Positions 21,931 through 34,004 of a stretch of 64,000 nucleotides of DNA are shown here, piece after piece. The notes under the pieces are model-generated. The model was not told the DNA's origin. It did no database searches and saw only the letters and a program-made list of their open reading frames with translations. The DNA comes from Cryptomeria japonica (Eukaryota > Streptophyta > Pinopsida > Cupressales > Cupressaceae). The translations under genes and the position numbers were made by a program. The DNA lies in NCBI RefSeq assembly GCF_030272615.1, contig NC_081406.1, positions 247,807,218 through 247,871,217 on the forward strand, read 5' to 3'. The first letter of the stretch is position 1; every line of letters begins with the position of its first letter.

Positions 21931-22457
21931 CAAAAGAAAACCCCTGAATAAAAAATTTTAAAACAAAAACTTTATAAAATAACGTACCCCCCACCAAATT
22001 TTTTTTATTTTTTATTTTTTATTTTTTGAAAATTAAAAAAACGAAAAAAAAAAATAAAAAATTTTCAGACCTGTACCTACAAGTCCGTACAATGGGCTGG
22101 GAGGGGAGATTTTTTCAACTCGGGGTTATGGAGGCCGATTTCGTCGAATTGACAGTCGATCTTGTGGTTTTTGGGCCCTCTGAGTGCAATGGTGATAACG
22201 GATTTGACCAAAAATGCTCCAAAATGGCAGATCGCTATCGGGACAAGTCACCACCCTCCACCTTCAAATGGCTCTAGATTTGGCATCAAATGTCGGATTT
22301 GGATGAAATAAAAGGTGATTCTTACTTTCTCGAACCTCCTCAATCCAATGGTGACCTCATATCTGACCCAACAAGCTCCAATAATAACCTACAATAAAAA
22401 GCTCCAAAATGCAAACCCCAATTTTCTCTCAATTGACAAACCAATGGCACTTCTAAT

Positions 22458-22470
22458 GGCGTTGATACCA
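22458..22470 (-). other. Primer-binding site, initiator tRNA-Met type
   Basis: The minus strand reads TGGTATCAACGCC with no spacer after the 5' LTR. It closely resembles the iMet site TGGTATCAGAGCC. Confidence 0.85.
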
Positions 22471-22938
22471 TGTGAGATTTTGCCAAGATCAAGAGGTAAT
22501 GGAAAGAAAAAATAAGAGAGAAAAAAATAGATGAGAGAAATAAACTGTATTCTATCAAGAGGAAAAATATGATCAACTGGATCATTAAGCATTTGTTACA
22601 TACAATGAATATGAGCCTGCTTATATAGGCAAGGCTATATGGATATGTGAGCACATAAACATGACATGTGGCTCAATAAGAAACAAGGGTAGGTAGGAAA
22701 TAGGTGTGGGTAGGTAGGAGAAACAATATAATATTCCACATGAGGTGGATCACCCACTGAATGTGGAGTGTAACAACAAGATCAACACCATAAAAGGTGG
22801 AAATTCTCTTACACACACTATCCCAATGTGGTACAAACACCCAAGTGTCTCATACCCAAACTACTATGAAATGCATTTCCTAAGTAAACTTAAGTAAAGT
22901 GTAATAATATCCATGATGAATAATTATTTACACCAACA
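22471..22938 (-). repeat. 5' LTR, 468 bp
   Basis: Starts TGTGAGATTTTGCC and ends ACACCAACA on the plus strand, followed by the right target duplication ccctc. Confidence 0.92.
22615..22631 (-). promoter_or_regulatory. Probable LTR TATA box
   Basis: The minus strand reads CCTATATAAGCAGGC inside the LTR, preserved at the same place in the other two LTR copies and in relatives (cttatataag at 59.4 kb). A TATA box is inferred from sequence only. Confidence 0.55.
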
Positions 22939-22943
22939 CCCTC

Positions 22944-25900
22944 ACCTCAAAAAATGTCTTAAAAAACCCCCTTGTTGAAACCCCTACGCCATCTACCTAA
23001 TGAAGATTTGTTGTTAGAAAAATAAAATAAAATATAAACATTCTTAAAGAATAAATTAATTATATAAAAAATGAGCCTAACATGACCCCATGTAACATGG
23101 TTTGCATCTTCAATGCAAACAATTGTTGATTTATTTATAGATTCCTCCTTTTGAGAGAGGAAAAGAGGCAATTCTATGTAGATGGACTCTTTACGTTGAG
23201 AGGCATCCTATACAATGTTAGCACATCCGTGAAACAAAAAAGAAAGGGCAGTTACAATCCCAGCATATGGAATTCGAAGAGTCCTGCCAGCTAGCGATTT
23301 CATTTGTAACTGCAACTAGGCACATGAAATTCGACAACCTTCATAGAACTTGAAGAGACTGACATTTCATAAATGAGGATTCTCCAATTGTTATATTTTA
23401 ATTGCTTTCAGCTCATGCAATAGAAAGTGGAGATTCATGGGATGTGTTTAAAAGAATGGTGTATTTCAGTATTTCTCATTTGAATAGTAACAATGGAGGA
23501 GGTTAGCGCATTGGAGAGAGATTTGTTTGTGCTTTACAAAGTGCGGTAGTTAAAGACGCATGGGATTGGAAAAGATGCATGTTGCGATCCACAACCAAGT
23601 TCATCTCATTTTTTTAAAAAATCTTCTCTGGTAGATTTAGTAATATTTTTCCTGCAAGATCTGCTCATTTTAAATTCATTGAAATTAAAATGGTTGATTC
23701 ATTTGCAAGTTCATGTGCATTATAATTAGGGTTTCTGTCAAGCTATCAATTCCTTAGTTATTTTGTCTTTTTCATGCATAATCAAATATACTTCCTTTGA
23801 TTTGTTATTTACTTTCCCTTTCTGATATCTGCATGTTTTTTATAGAAGCATTAAAATCTAAACTCAAGCAAGAGGAAATATAAACATTCTGATCTTGCTT
23901 TATATCTAAAATCAAATGCATAAATGTCTTTAATAAAAATCAAATGTTACATATCATTAGAATCAAGAAATGAAAAAACCCTCTTTCAAAATATGTTGGC
24001 AATTGTAGCTTCCATCTTTATTTCCTTGCCATTTTTAAATAGTTTACAGCTGATCATCATTTCACTTTTCCATACAGAAATATCAGATCCTAAAAATATT
24101 TTAGAAGATGATTAACAGTACCGTATAAAACCAAACTACCATATTTATTTTAGGTATAATATCAAACAAAATCTCAGTTACATCTATTTACACATAAAAA
24201 TGTACAATCCAAACATGATGAATTGCCTAATTTATGAACTTTATTTCTCTTATCTCATATATTGTTTCATTGTTCAAATCATGAATCTATTTATCATTGT
24301 TTCTACAGTTTTATTTTATTTTCACTTTGCATTCTTCTCACAGATACTCAGGTTTACTAAGTTCCTTCATCTCCATATGGATCAAGGCAATAATAGGGCA
24401 AATGAATAGGAAAACCAAATATGTTGCTTGCCATCTTTATTTCCTTTTCTTATCTTGTAAGTCTGTCAGAATTGGGGCAACTTAGCTGTAGTTGAAGTAT
24501 TCTAAAGCATCTGATATAGAATAATATATTTGTTAAATATATGTTTCTATATATATATATTATTTTATTACTTATTTATTCTTTAAGAAAAAATATTGTC
24601 TTAAGAATTTGTGTGATTTTTTAAATCCATTGAATTCATATAAATCTAATTGAAGCTGACATTTTTATATTTTTTTTTGTCTCTTCGATATAGATTATTT
24701 TTGTCAAATATATAAAAGATACTATTAAATTCACATCTTATTGAAGACTTCAAAATATTTTTGATTATGTTGGCAAAGAAATTGAGAAAATTTTCTATGT
24801 GCTTCTTACACAGACAATTGTAAATAAAGCCCATCAATATTTTTAAATAAGATTTTTTATTTTGGGAATATTTATCAATAGAAAATATTTAAAGCTATAA
24901 TACTTTGAAATAGATGTTAGCAATTATAATTAGTTCAAGTTTTATTTTATAGGAAACATTTAAATGTATAATTAAAACTGCAACTTTCTATTTTCTATGA
25001 GTTGTTTCCTTCTACAAACATAAACATGCTATTCAAGAATTGTTTTCATCTTCAAATGGTGTCTTACAAGAAAGTTTATATATTTATTGTGCCTTTTACT
25101 AATGATAAAAATTATAAATGATTTTTACAATAGTATAGCTCAATTGATTGACACCAATGCTTTGATAAAAAAACAAATAAAGAATCTTAATTTACAATTT
25201 AGAAAAATTAAAAATAAATTTTATGTTTGAAAATTTCAAATGTAAAATATAATGTTTCTAAGTTTAAAAAATCATGTATATATATAATGTTTCTAAATTC
25301 AAAAAATCAAAATTACATGTATGCACAATTATTTCAAAAATAATATATAATTTTTTTATTTCCAATTTAGTCAAATCAAAAAATATTTACATATTTCTAT
25401 TAAAAATAAAATACAATATTTCTAAATTTTAAAAAATCAAAATTGCATACACAAATATTTCAAAACAATTTAGTAATTTATATCACATTTTCTCTCTTTA
25501 TAGATTATATATTATTTTTCATATAAATGCATTTTTTCTATTCATATTCTATTTATTTCTTAGTTAATTTTGTATTATTTTATTATATATTAATAAAGTT
25601 TGAAATTTATTTGTATTTGTGTTCCAAATTTTTTTTAAAAAATTAATCATTTTAACTTACATTTTATAGTTATATTTTTTATACCACAAGACATTTAGCA
25701 CATGCTTGTGTTAAATAGTATTTATACAATATATATGTTGTATACATTATTAAATGAAATGGTAGCCTCAAACTAAACCAAATTGAACTTTAAAATTAAA
25801 TATAAATGCAAAAAAATTGAAATAGTATACCTAATTGAATATGAATCCAACTCAAACTAGCATACTAATGCTAAATCATAAGAAAACCTACTACAATTCA

Positions 25901-26209
25901 TTACCATTTATAATATAAAGGTCATCAGTTTCATTAATTAAGCTAGAAGTTTCCTTTTGTAGGGTTGAACTAAAACCTCAATGATGTGCCACAAATCAAA
26001 TTCCAAAAGAAACACTTTCCATAATAGTAAATTATAAGCTAAATAGGGTTAGAGTTAATGTTTGGAGGTTAGGATAATTTATGATATGTCAAATATAACC
26101 TTGAATCAAAATAATAAGACCAGATCATGTAAATCCTAAAGCTTATTATTCGATGCAAATAGATTTTAAGTTAATTTATCATATGTTAAATATAACCTTG
26201 GATCAAAAT
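22944..26209. other. AT-rich intergenic DNA
   Basis: Long, low-complexity, very AT-rich sequence. Open frames are short and motif-free, and no RNA gene was recognised. Confidence 0.6.
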
Positions 26210-28050
26210 AATAAGACCAACTATGTAAACCTTAACCTTAATCCTACCCCTAACACTAAACCCTAACCCTAACCAAAAACCTAACCCTAGCCATAATATT
26301 AAACCATAACCTTAACCATTATCTTAACCATAACCCTACACCGTAACCATTATCCTAACACTACCCCTAATCCTACCCATGGTGTAAACCCTAAACCTAC
26401 CAATAATACTCACGAAAACCCTTACGCTAACCCTAATCATGATGTGAACCCTAATTATAATCCACCCCTAATCCTAACCTTGATATAAACCCTAACCATA
26501 ATGCTAACCCTAACACTAAACCCTAACCATAACCCTCATCGTAATATTAAATCATAACCATATCCCTAACTATACCATATCCCTAACCATAACCCTAACC
26601 GTGATATAAACCCTAACCCTACCAACAATTCTAACCATAACTCCAAACCATAAACCTAACCATTATAGTAACCTTAACCTCAATCTTGAACAAAAAAATC
26701 ATAATTATTATTCTATCTCTAATAATAACTCTAATTGCAATATTAACCCTAATCCTAACCTTAAGCCTAACCTAATAATAACCCTAAATCTAACTATATC
26801 TCTAACCAAAAATTTAATTTGGAACTCCATTAGCAAACCAAATAATATACATATATTGGTTTAAACCTAATCCTAATTGAATTTTACTCCAAAACCAAAA
26901 ACCTAACCCTAGACATAATATTAAACCATAACCTTAACCATTATCTTAACCATAACCCCGAACCATAACCATTATCCTAACACTACCCCTAATCCTACCC
27001 ATGATGTAAACCCTAAACCTACCAATAATACTTACTAACATCCTCATGCTAACCCTAATCATGATATAAACCCTAATTGTAATCCACCCCTAATCCTAAC
27101 CTTGATATAAACCCTAACCATAATATTAAATCATAACCATAACCTTAAACCATAACCCTCACCGTAATATTAACCCTAACACTAAACCCTAACCCTAACC
27201 CTAACCCTAACCCTAAACCATAACCCTAACTATACCATATCCCTAACCCTAACCCTAACCATGATATAAACCCTAACCCTACCAATAGTTCTAACCATAA
27301 CTCTAAACCATAAACCTAACCATTATAATAACCTTAACCTCAATCTTGAACAAAAACATCATAATTGTTATTCTATCTCTAATAATATCTCTAATTGCAA
27401 TATTAACCCTAAACCTAACCTTAAGCCTAACCTAATAATAACCTTAAATCTAACTATATCTCTAACCAAAAATTTAATTTGGAACTCCATTAGCAAACCA
27501 GATAATATACATATATTGGTTTAAACCTAATCCTAATTGAATTTTACTCCAAAACCATAACCTAATTTAACTCTATTCATAATTTAACCCTAAACTTAAT
27601 GTAATTGAATAATAACCCTAATTCTAACCCAAATTGAAATATAATACTAATCCGAACTATAATTAAACCCATATCAATAACCTAATCTTACGATAATTGA
27701 AACCTAACCATTAGGTAAACCTAAGATTAATTATAACCCTAGAGAATTAAGCCCTAACTACAACTTGAACCCTAATCTAACCATAATTAAACCTTAGCTC
27801 TAATCCTAATTTAAACCTAGCCCTAATGTAATTGAATTATAGCCCAAAATTGACCTCTAATCCTAACCCTAAATATAATTAAACCCTGACTCTAATCAAC
27901 TATAACCTTAACCCTTAACCCTAATCCCTCTATTTAATGTTAACCCTAAAATCAACTCTATTTATAAATTTGAACCCTAATATAAGTGTAATAGAACCCT
28001 ATTCTAACCTTAACCCTAATCCTAACCCAAACCCTAATTCTTATAGCTAT
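26210..28050 (+). repeat. Degenerate telomere-like (CCCTAA) repeat field
   Basis: Variants of CCCTAA, CATAACC and CTTAACC recur for about 1.8 kb. The cleanest run is five CCCTAA units near 27187-27216. The hexamer is dominant rather than CCCTAAA, the complement of the usual plant telomere unit. Within the field a block repeats directly: ggaactccattagcaaacca is at 26821 and 27481, and aaccaaaaacctaaccctag at 26271 and 26893, giving a unit of about 620-660 bp with indels. Its position inside ordinary repeats means it is interstitial. Confidence 0.88.
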
Positions 28051-28203
28051 CATCACATACTATCTTATAATATAATTTATTTTAGTAAAAAGATACAATA
28101 TAATTATATATTGATTTATTTTATGTTTTCCATGTTGTGCTGCCACTGCCACTAGCATATATACCTTAAATTTTAATTTAATCTATATAAAATACGTTGA
28201 GAG

Positions 28204-28276
28204 ATATCCTTCTCGAGGTGCCTATTTTGATACAATTTTACATGCTAAAGTGAAATGGGTGCCTCGAGAAGGATAT
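28204..28276. repeat. 15-bp perfect inverted repeat, 43-bp loop
   Basis: atatccttctcgagg at 28204-28218 is inverted as cctcgagaaggatat at 28262-28276. It could form a hairpin. No flanking direct repeat was identified, so a MITE is not established. Confidence 0.8.
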
Positions 28277-28963
28277 TAATAAACAATCCATATCCCTATA
28301 ATTTATTGACCTTGCCACAAATCAACCTATATCTCTAATGAAAAAAATAATTTCAATTAGGTGGCATAGGAATCCTCAAATTTCTACACATTTTTGAGAG
28401 TGATGGTGAATGGTCTGATAAACCACCATATGCTAATTGTGAGGTACCATTCTTATTTTTGAGGAAATTATGAGAAAATTTTGAAATATGTTTTAAACCC
28501 ACTAATTTAGGTATTAGATGTCATAACCCTTACAACTTTATCTCTATTTTTGAATAATATCAAAATTGAAAAACAATTAGCAATAATTTATTTTCTTTTA
28601 TTTTTTATTGTTAAGAAAATTTATTTATTTTATCATCGATATAATTAAATCATGAATAATAATAACATGATTCAAAATATCTCTAAATCATTAATTATGC
28701 CTTAAAAGTTCTTGTAATTAAAGAGAGTTACAAATATAGTCCCAAATTTAAATGCAATTTAGCTTCTATTATGAAACTATTACTTGGTCTTGAAATTTAA
28801 TTGCCATTCTTTTGTAAGTTAAATTTAAAGTACCTTCTCGGGGGAATCTTTCGAAATGCAGTTTCAAAATGACACAGAGAAAACTGTTTTAGAGATTCTT
28901 TGAGATGGGAAGGATGGAAAAAGGGGAAAAATCTCACACCAGAAGGAAACCCTCTGCAATGTA
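28277..28963. other. AT-rich intergenic DNA
   Basis: No gene recognised. Ends at the cacag flank of the next element. Confidence 0.55.
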
Positions 28964-28968
28964 CACAG

Positions 28969-29237
28969 TGTTGGTAGAATCTACTAATTTCTATCACCGT
29001 CAGTATTAAATAGAATTGATGATAGCAAAGAAGGGTCGAGAAAATTATCAGTCAGTGAAAGACTGATCTAGTGCTTCTTCATCTTTCAAAAGATTTCTAT
29101 AAAAAGAAGGCAAATGTAAATTGTTTTAAAAAAATCAGTAAATATTTTTTGCGTTTCAGAATAGTTGCATATAAATCCTCTATTTTTGCATATATGTTTT
29201 TTAATGCACTGTTGACTCATGCCCATCAACCCCATCA
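28969..29237 (+). repeat. 5' LTR, 269 bp
   Basis: TG to CA ends. Matches 31113-31391 along its length. Confidence 0.9.
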
Positions 29238-29240
29238 CAG

Positions 29241-29255
29241 TGGTATTAGAGTAGG
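29241..29255 (+). other. Primer-binding site
   Basis: TGGTATTAGAGTAGG, three bases after the 5' LTR. Similar to the iMet site TGGTATCAGAGC. Confidence 0.75.
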
Positions 29256-29289
29256 TCGTGTTTGCTGGGAATAATCAAAGATAGAAAAA

Positions 29290-31105
29290 TTATTGAAGAA
29301 GATGCCATTAAGCAAGAGAGGGAGCCCCAGTTAAAGGAATATCACAGATTGTGGGAAGAACAATAGACTTTGTCGAAATTAAAATCAGTAGAGGAGATTT
29401 TGGAGTCGCCAAGCAGAAATTAGGTGTTGCAGCTGAAGAGAAAGTTTGCCAAGATAGAGATAGAGATAGAGGACGCGAATACAAGGTTTTGAAGAGAATC
29501 TCGTTGAGGTCAAAGGAGGAGGTCGAGCTGTAGCAGGAAATAAAGAAGGGACAGTATTAAAGGTAAATCCATTGTTGAGAAGAAAGGTCTTTGTTTTCAT
29601 CAGAAGATAGAGAAATCAAGAGATGGAGGTGATAAATTAAAGTCTTGAACATCGTGGGTGTGAGAGGAAGAGTATTCAACCACTAAAGAGAATTGATTAC
29701 TATGGTGACAAGAGAATCAAGGAAGTGAAGGTACACAAAACTGTCAGAGAAGAAAGATAAATTATTATATCAAACTTAAGAAAATAAGGTGATTTAAATT
29801 GTTGTAATAAAATCAAGTAAACAAATGGGCAAGGCAGGTAAGAAGGTGAAAAAGGAGAATGAAAATTTAACTCCCGAGAGAGATATTTAAAAAAAACAAT
29901 TAATGCAACTGAAGAAATCCAAATTAGAGATGATAACAATTATAAAAGAGAGGCAAGCAGAAAAATATTAAATTTTAGAAGAAATTTGTGATCTTTGAAA
30001 ATAATCAAGCAAAGTTGAAGAGAAAAATGAAGAGTTAGAGGAAACATTAAAGTTGTTTGATGTGATTAAGGAAAAATTGGAAGATTTGGGAGAAACTTAA
30101 GAGATTAGAAGAAGCATATAGTTTACAGATGAAGGAAATCACAAACTAAAAGAAGAGAATGAATGTCTAAGGTCAAAGTCATTGGTATTTGATTTTTTGG
30201 TATTTGATTTTTTGTGTGGGATAGAAGATTTTTTATCCAATAAGTGTGATTTTGCTGAAATTGTTTGTAAAGATAAATATGTTAATAAGTCTGAAAATCA
30301 TGGAAAGAATGGGTTGTAAAGGTCATGGACTAGGAAAGAATGAACAAGGGATAAGAAAGCTAATTGAACAAACAACGAGGCCAAAATATGAAGGCCTTGG
30401 ATATAACATAGGTAGAGAAAGAATGATACAAGAGTTTCAACTGAAAAAAAATCATTTCAAGGAATTCAAACTATGCGGTGTTCACATTGTAACAGAAAAG
30501 GTTATACAAAATAGTAGTGTTGGATATTCATCCTTGTGGTATTTGTGGTTTGAAGAATCATTGCAACAAGATGTATTGGAATAAAGAAGAAAAGAATGAA
30601 TCTATGATAGGATGTATGAGAATGGATTGTGGATGGAGCTACGGATCAAGTTGGCAGAAGATTACATGCGTGATCAAAAAATTATTTATGCTGGTAATAA
30701 TAAAAAAATGATATCAAGATCTAAGAAGGGTAACAAATATTGTTGATCAAGAGAAAACTTTGTTTTGACATCTTTAGAAATAAGAGTTGTAAGAAATCTT
30801 ATAATAAAGTAGAAAAACAATGTTTGGAGAGACAGCCGTAGCAATTGGACAAAGCCAAGAGAAAGGCATTACCAATGAAATCAAATATCCGAAGATCATC
30901 AAAATTTATTAAGCAAGGAGAGATTTCAAAGTCAGAAGACTTGATTATGGACACTAAAAATGAGATAAAAGAAAGACAACAGTCTAGAGCATTGTAGCTT
31001 TGAAGATCAATTAGCAAACATATTCACAAAGGCTTTAAGAGAAAAATTGAATATTTAAGAGGCCATTTAAGTATTGTAAATATTGATGTATTTCATGGAA
31101 GAAAT
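29290..31105 (+). pseudogene. Decayed ORF: coiled coil, G-patch, two CCHC knuckles, copia pol tail
   Basis: The first kilobase codes, with many stops and shifts, for Lys/Glu-rich helical sequence. At about 30300-30400 one frame reads MGCKGHGLGKNEQGIRKLI followed by RPKYEGLGY, the glycine spacing of a G-patch (an RNA-binding or helicase-cofactor module that also occurs next to protease in betaretroviruses and in some plant LTR polyproteins). Downstream, CSHCNRKGYTK with a later C, and after a frameshift CGICGLKNHCNKMY, look like two CX2CX4HX4C knuckles. The first has His to Tyr and the second its last Cys to Tyr. Near 31010 the frame reads NIFTKAL, the copia pol C-terminus. Function is inferred; the copy is dead. 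Confidence 0.7.
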
Positions 31106-31112
31106 TAAGGAG

Positions 31113-31391
31113 TGTTGGTAGAATCTAGTAATTTCTACCACCGTCGGTATTAAATACAGTTGGTGAAGACAAAGAATAGTCTAGAAAATTATCAGTCGGT
31201 GAAGACTAATCTAAAAGCTTCTTTATCTTTCTAAAGACCTCTATAAAAAATATAAAAAAGAAGCAAATGTAAATTGTTTCAAGCAAGTCAGTAAAGATTA
31301 TCTGTGCAACAGCACAGTTGCATATAAATACTCTATTTCTGCATATATATATTTTTAATGCATTGTTGACTTATGCCCATCCACCCCATCA
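31113..31391 (+). repeat. 3' LTR, 279 bp
   Basis: Preceded by the purine tract GGAAGAAATTAAGGAG, which fits a PPT. Followed by caaag. Confidence 0.9.
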
Positions 31392-31396
31392 CAAAG

Positions 31397-31876
31397 TGTT
31401 CACAACTTGGGCATTGGATAGGTAGCGGTGAAGTGCAATGAAGATAATATCAATAGTTTTGGAATTGAGCTTTTCATCTGCACTGGGTTTAATTTTTTGC
31501 ATTTAAAAAGGCATGAGGAATATATACACCTAGTCTAAGTTCCCACATTGAAGTAAATACGAAGGCCGAGATTTAGTTTTTGCCTATCAACTATTATTTG
31601 AGGAAGCTGCATGTATAATGTAGGAATTGTGAGCCTTTTCACAGTTATGGATTTTACAATACATGTTCCTCGACTTTTTTTATTCTTAGCATGTCTCTTA
31701 CCCTGCCAAAGACCACGTGCTTGGTTTTCAGCTTGGACTCCTTTAAGAATCCGTGTCCTTAATTATTTGTCGCAAAAACCTTTTCACACCTTAGCATGGA
31801 ATTCAAAGGCAATAATCTTAAACATTTAGTTTTAATACTTCTTTAGATAGATTCCTAAATAATTGCAAGTTTATAG
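31397..31876. other. Intergenic DNA
   Basis: No gene or partnered repeat recognised. Confidence 0.55.
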
Positions 31877-31888
31877 TTTCGTTAGTAA

Positions 31889-32693
31889 ATTTTTTTTTTT
31901 TTTCAAAGAACATTTCACAATCAAGAAGCATCAATCAAACGGTGCCCCCAAAAGACCCATTAATATCACAAAAAACAAAATAGGTTCCCCAAGAACCCAA
32001 GAGAAAAACTACACCCACTTGTCCTCCATATTTAATTTCACCAAATTTGCCACATAATATGGGGGTAAGAAACCCTAGGCAATCATCCACCTCTTATCTG
32101 ACAAGGTTCTCAAAGGGCCATTTAGCCAAACACTTAGCCACTCCATTCCACTCATGAGGGATATGACGGAAATAAATATGTTCCAAATAAGAACAAACTT
32201 GCAAAATCTGCTTTGCAACCAAGGTTAATGGCCAATTAACATCATCCAATTTCTTCTCCTTGAGCATATCCACCACCATCTGAAAGTCAGATTCATAGAT
32301 AATATGTTTCCACCCAAGGGAACACCCTCTCTCGACAACACAAAGAATAGAAAGAGCCTCCGTAAAATTATTAGGTTGGTGAACATTATAGGAAGATAAA
32401 TAGAACACAACTTCACCATCACTATCCCTACCAATGTCATGAATACCTGCATGCTCCAGGTTCCCTCTAGAAGAACCATCAGTATTGATTTTTAGAAATC
32501 CCTTAGAGGTAGGAAGCCATTGCCCATCTGTTTGAATCCTTTGTTTGGCGTGATTGACTCTTTTACAAACAGAGGAGGTTGAGCTATTACCAACCGAGTT
32601 AAGATTCCTCATAACCATCAAATCACTAGCATCACTAGTCTCAGACAAGTCACACTTTGCCAAAATAGTCTCTTGAAGCTTAATTTCATTAGT
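31889..32693 (-). mobile_element. 5'-truncated LINE (plant L1-type) 3' end
   Basis: On the minus strand the RNase H end of ORF2 is followed by a 3' UTR of about 190 bp and a poly-A tail (plus-strand poly-T at 31890-31903). A 12-bp word, TTTC(G/A)TTAGTAA, flanks it at 31877-31888 and 32694-32705 with one mismatch. Truncation, poly-A tail and a target duplication of this length are the signature of target-primed reverse transcription. Confidence 0.85.
32094..32688 (-). pseudogene. LINE ORF2 C-terminal RNase H domain
   Basis: An open frame of just under 200 codons ends at TAG 32094. It resembles the RNase H type fused to plant L1 reverse transcriptases: LKINTDGSSRGN with the first Asp, EALSILCVVERG with the Glu, and YESDFQMVVDML with the second Asp. 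The last conserved block reads HEWNGVAKCLAKW, where the usual VAD has Lys in place of Asp, so the fourth acidic residue is lost. The frame has no stop upstream to the target duplication. The truncated insertion lacks endonuclease and RT and cannot move itself. Confidence 0.88.
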
Positions 32694-32705
32694 AAGATAA
32701 TTCTA

Positions 32706-34000
32706 AGAACATTTTGAACATGATTTCATTATGATGCTCTCTTAATAGTTAATCAATATCTATAGTGAAGGAAGAGAGAGTATATTTTTAGGTGCACAAT
32801 TAATATTTTCACCCTTTATATTTCATAGCTAATAATTTTATAGTCATTGTTATATTAGATTTGTATTATACTTTTCTTTGTATAAATAACAAAGTTGATA
32901 TCTTACAATATGAATTATGTGATAATTTTGAATTTTATGTAAATAGTATCGAGATTTTGTTAAATAAATGAAACATTCATATAATCTATGGTTGAAAAAT
33001 TGAAGATTTGAGTACTTTATCAGTGTCTAGAAATCTAAATCTTCAGAATAACTATAAATATGCTTTTACCTTTTATCCTAAATACCTTTGGTTACATTTA
33101 AGTGGAAAATTCAGCATTAGGTTCTAAGGATTTTATTAAATATCTTCTTTGATGATATAATCATTTGATGAAATATTAATACTTAGAATTATAGGATATT
33201 TACTCAGGATTGACATAAAATTTAGGAATGATACTTTATCACTTTGAATTCTATGCCATAATGAAAGTGGTAATGATCCTATAAGGATATATGAATAATG
33301 AGGAATAGACAAAGTCCATGATTTTATAAAGTATTTATTTTGTGAATATGCAATGACTATTCAAGAAAGATCTATAAGAAAGTAAAGATAACTTTATATT
33401 ACTTGGTATTAAAGTAAGGAGTTATTTACATACAATCCAATTTTCTTACCTAGAAATGTAGTATGTGTTTGAATGATTGACATTAATAATATGTTGATAG
33501 AATTTGGGTTAGGAAAGTAAGGTTGAGATATCTTATTTTCATAATGATAAATATTTATAATTACATTAGTACTTGAATGTTTATGTGAGGATCTTTGACT
33601 TCAAGTATGTCATAGTTCATGATGCATTGTGTCACTGAAATATTCTTTGACTCCAAGTATGTATGCATAGTACATTCTTTCATTTTTAATATAAGTTTTA
33701 CACATATTAGATGAGAAAGATATATGCTTGTGTGTACAATTTATTGATATTTTTGTTATTGCATGGATTGATTCTTTGTAAGCCATGTATGCTTTTATAT
33801 GCTTTTATATGCATCATTTTGTTAAAATGTGTTTTTTGATGGGTGTCAAATATAGGGTAATACAGAAAGATAAATTATCACCCTATATCTATCTTTCACC
33901 AAACCACTTAAAACAGTTTTTGGACAAATCTTATTTGATGAATTTTTTTAGTTTGCTATTAATTTAATTATTGTCTCAAATTCCTTGTCATATCATGATA
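32706..34000. other. AT-rich intergenic DNA
   Basis: Nothing beyond short motif-free frames. Confidence 0.6.
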
Positions 34001-34004
34001 TCTT

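Larger units (their letters stand above)
20567..22456 (-). other. Noncoding internal region of the three-LTR element
   Basis: No sustained reading frame and no gag or pol motif. It includes a run of 25 C (21368-21392), A-rich tracts, and a GC-rich palindrome block at 21771-21930. Confidence 0.75.
19652..22938 (-). mobile_element. Non-autonomous LTR element with three LTR copies
   Basis: Read on the minus strand, the order is 5' LTR (22938-22471), PBS, about 1.9 kb of noncoding internal DNA, PPT, 3' LTR (20554-20087), then directly a third, 5'-truncated LTR copy (20086-19652). The 5-bp word ccctc flanks the whole array at 19647-19651 and 22939-22943, which makes it look like one insertion event or a later rearrangement inside one. 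No gag or pol motif was found in the internal part. The internal end next to the PPT shares words (ACTAGGCCATGTTAGGT) with the elements at 36.7 kb and 59.7 kb, so these are one superfamily of small elements. Confidence 0.88.
28969..31391 (+). mobile_element. Small LTR element carrying a G-patch and zinc-knuckle ORF
   Basis: LTRs of 269 and 279 bp (28969-29237 and 31113-31391) bound a 1.9 kb interior. Both begin TGTTGGTAGAATCTA and end CCCCATCA. Flanking pentamers are cacag and caaag, a target duplication with one mismatch. The PBS starts at 29241. The interior has a charged coiled-coil region, a G-patch and two decayed knuckles, then a short copia pol tail (ATATTCACAAAGGC, in a frame reading NIFTKAL). 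Protease, integrase and RT are absent, so the copy is non-autonomous. Confidence 0.87.

Noticed and set aside
26210-28050. A true chromosome end
   Set aside because: Repeats are degenerate and followed by more than 30 kb of ordinary sequence.
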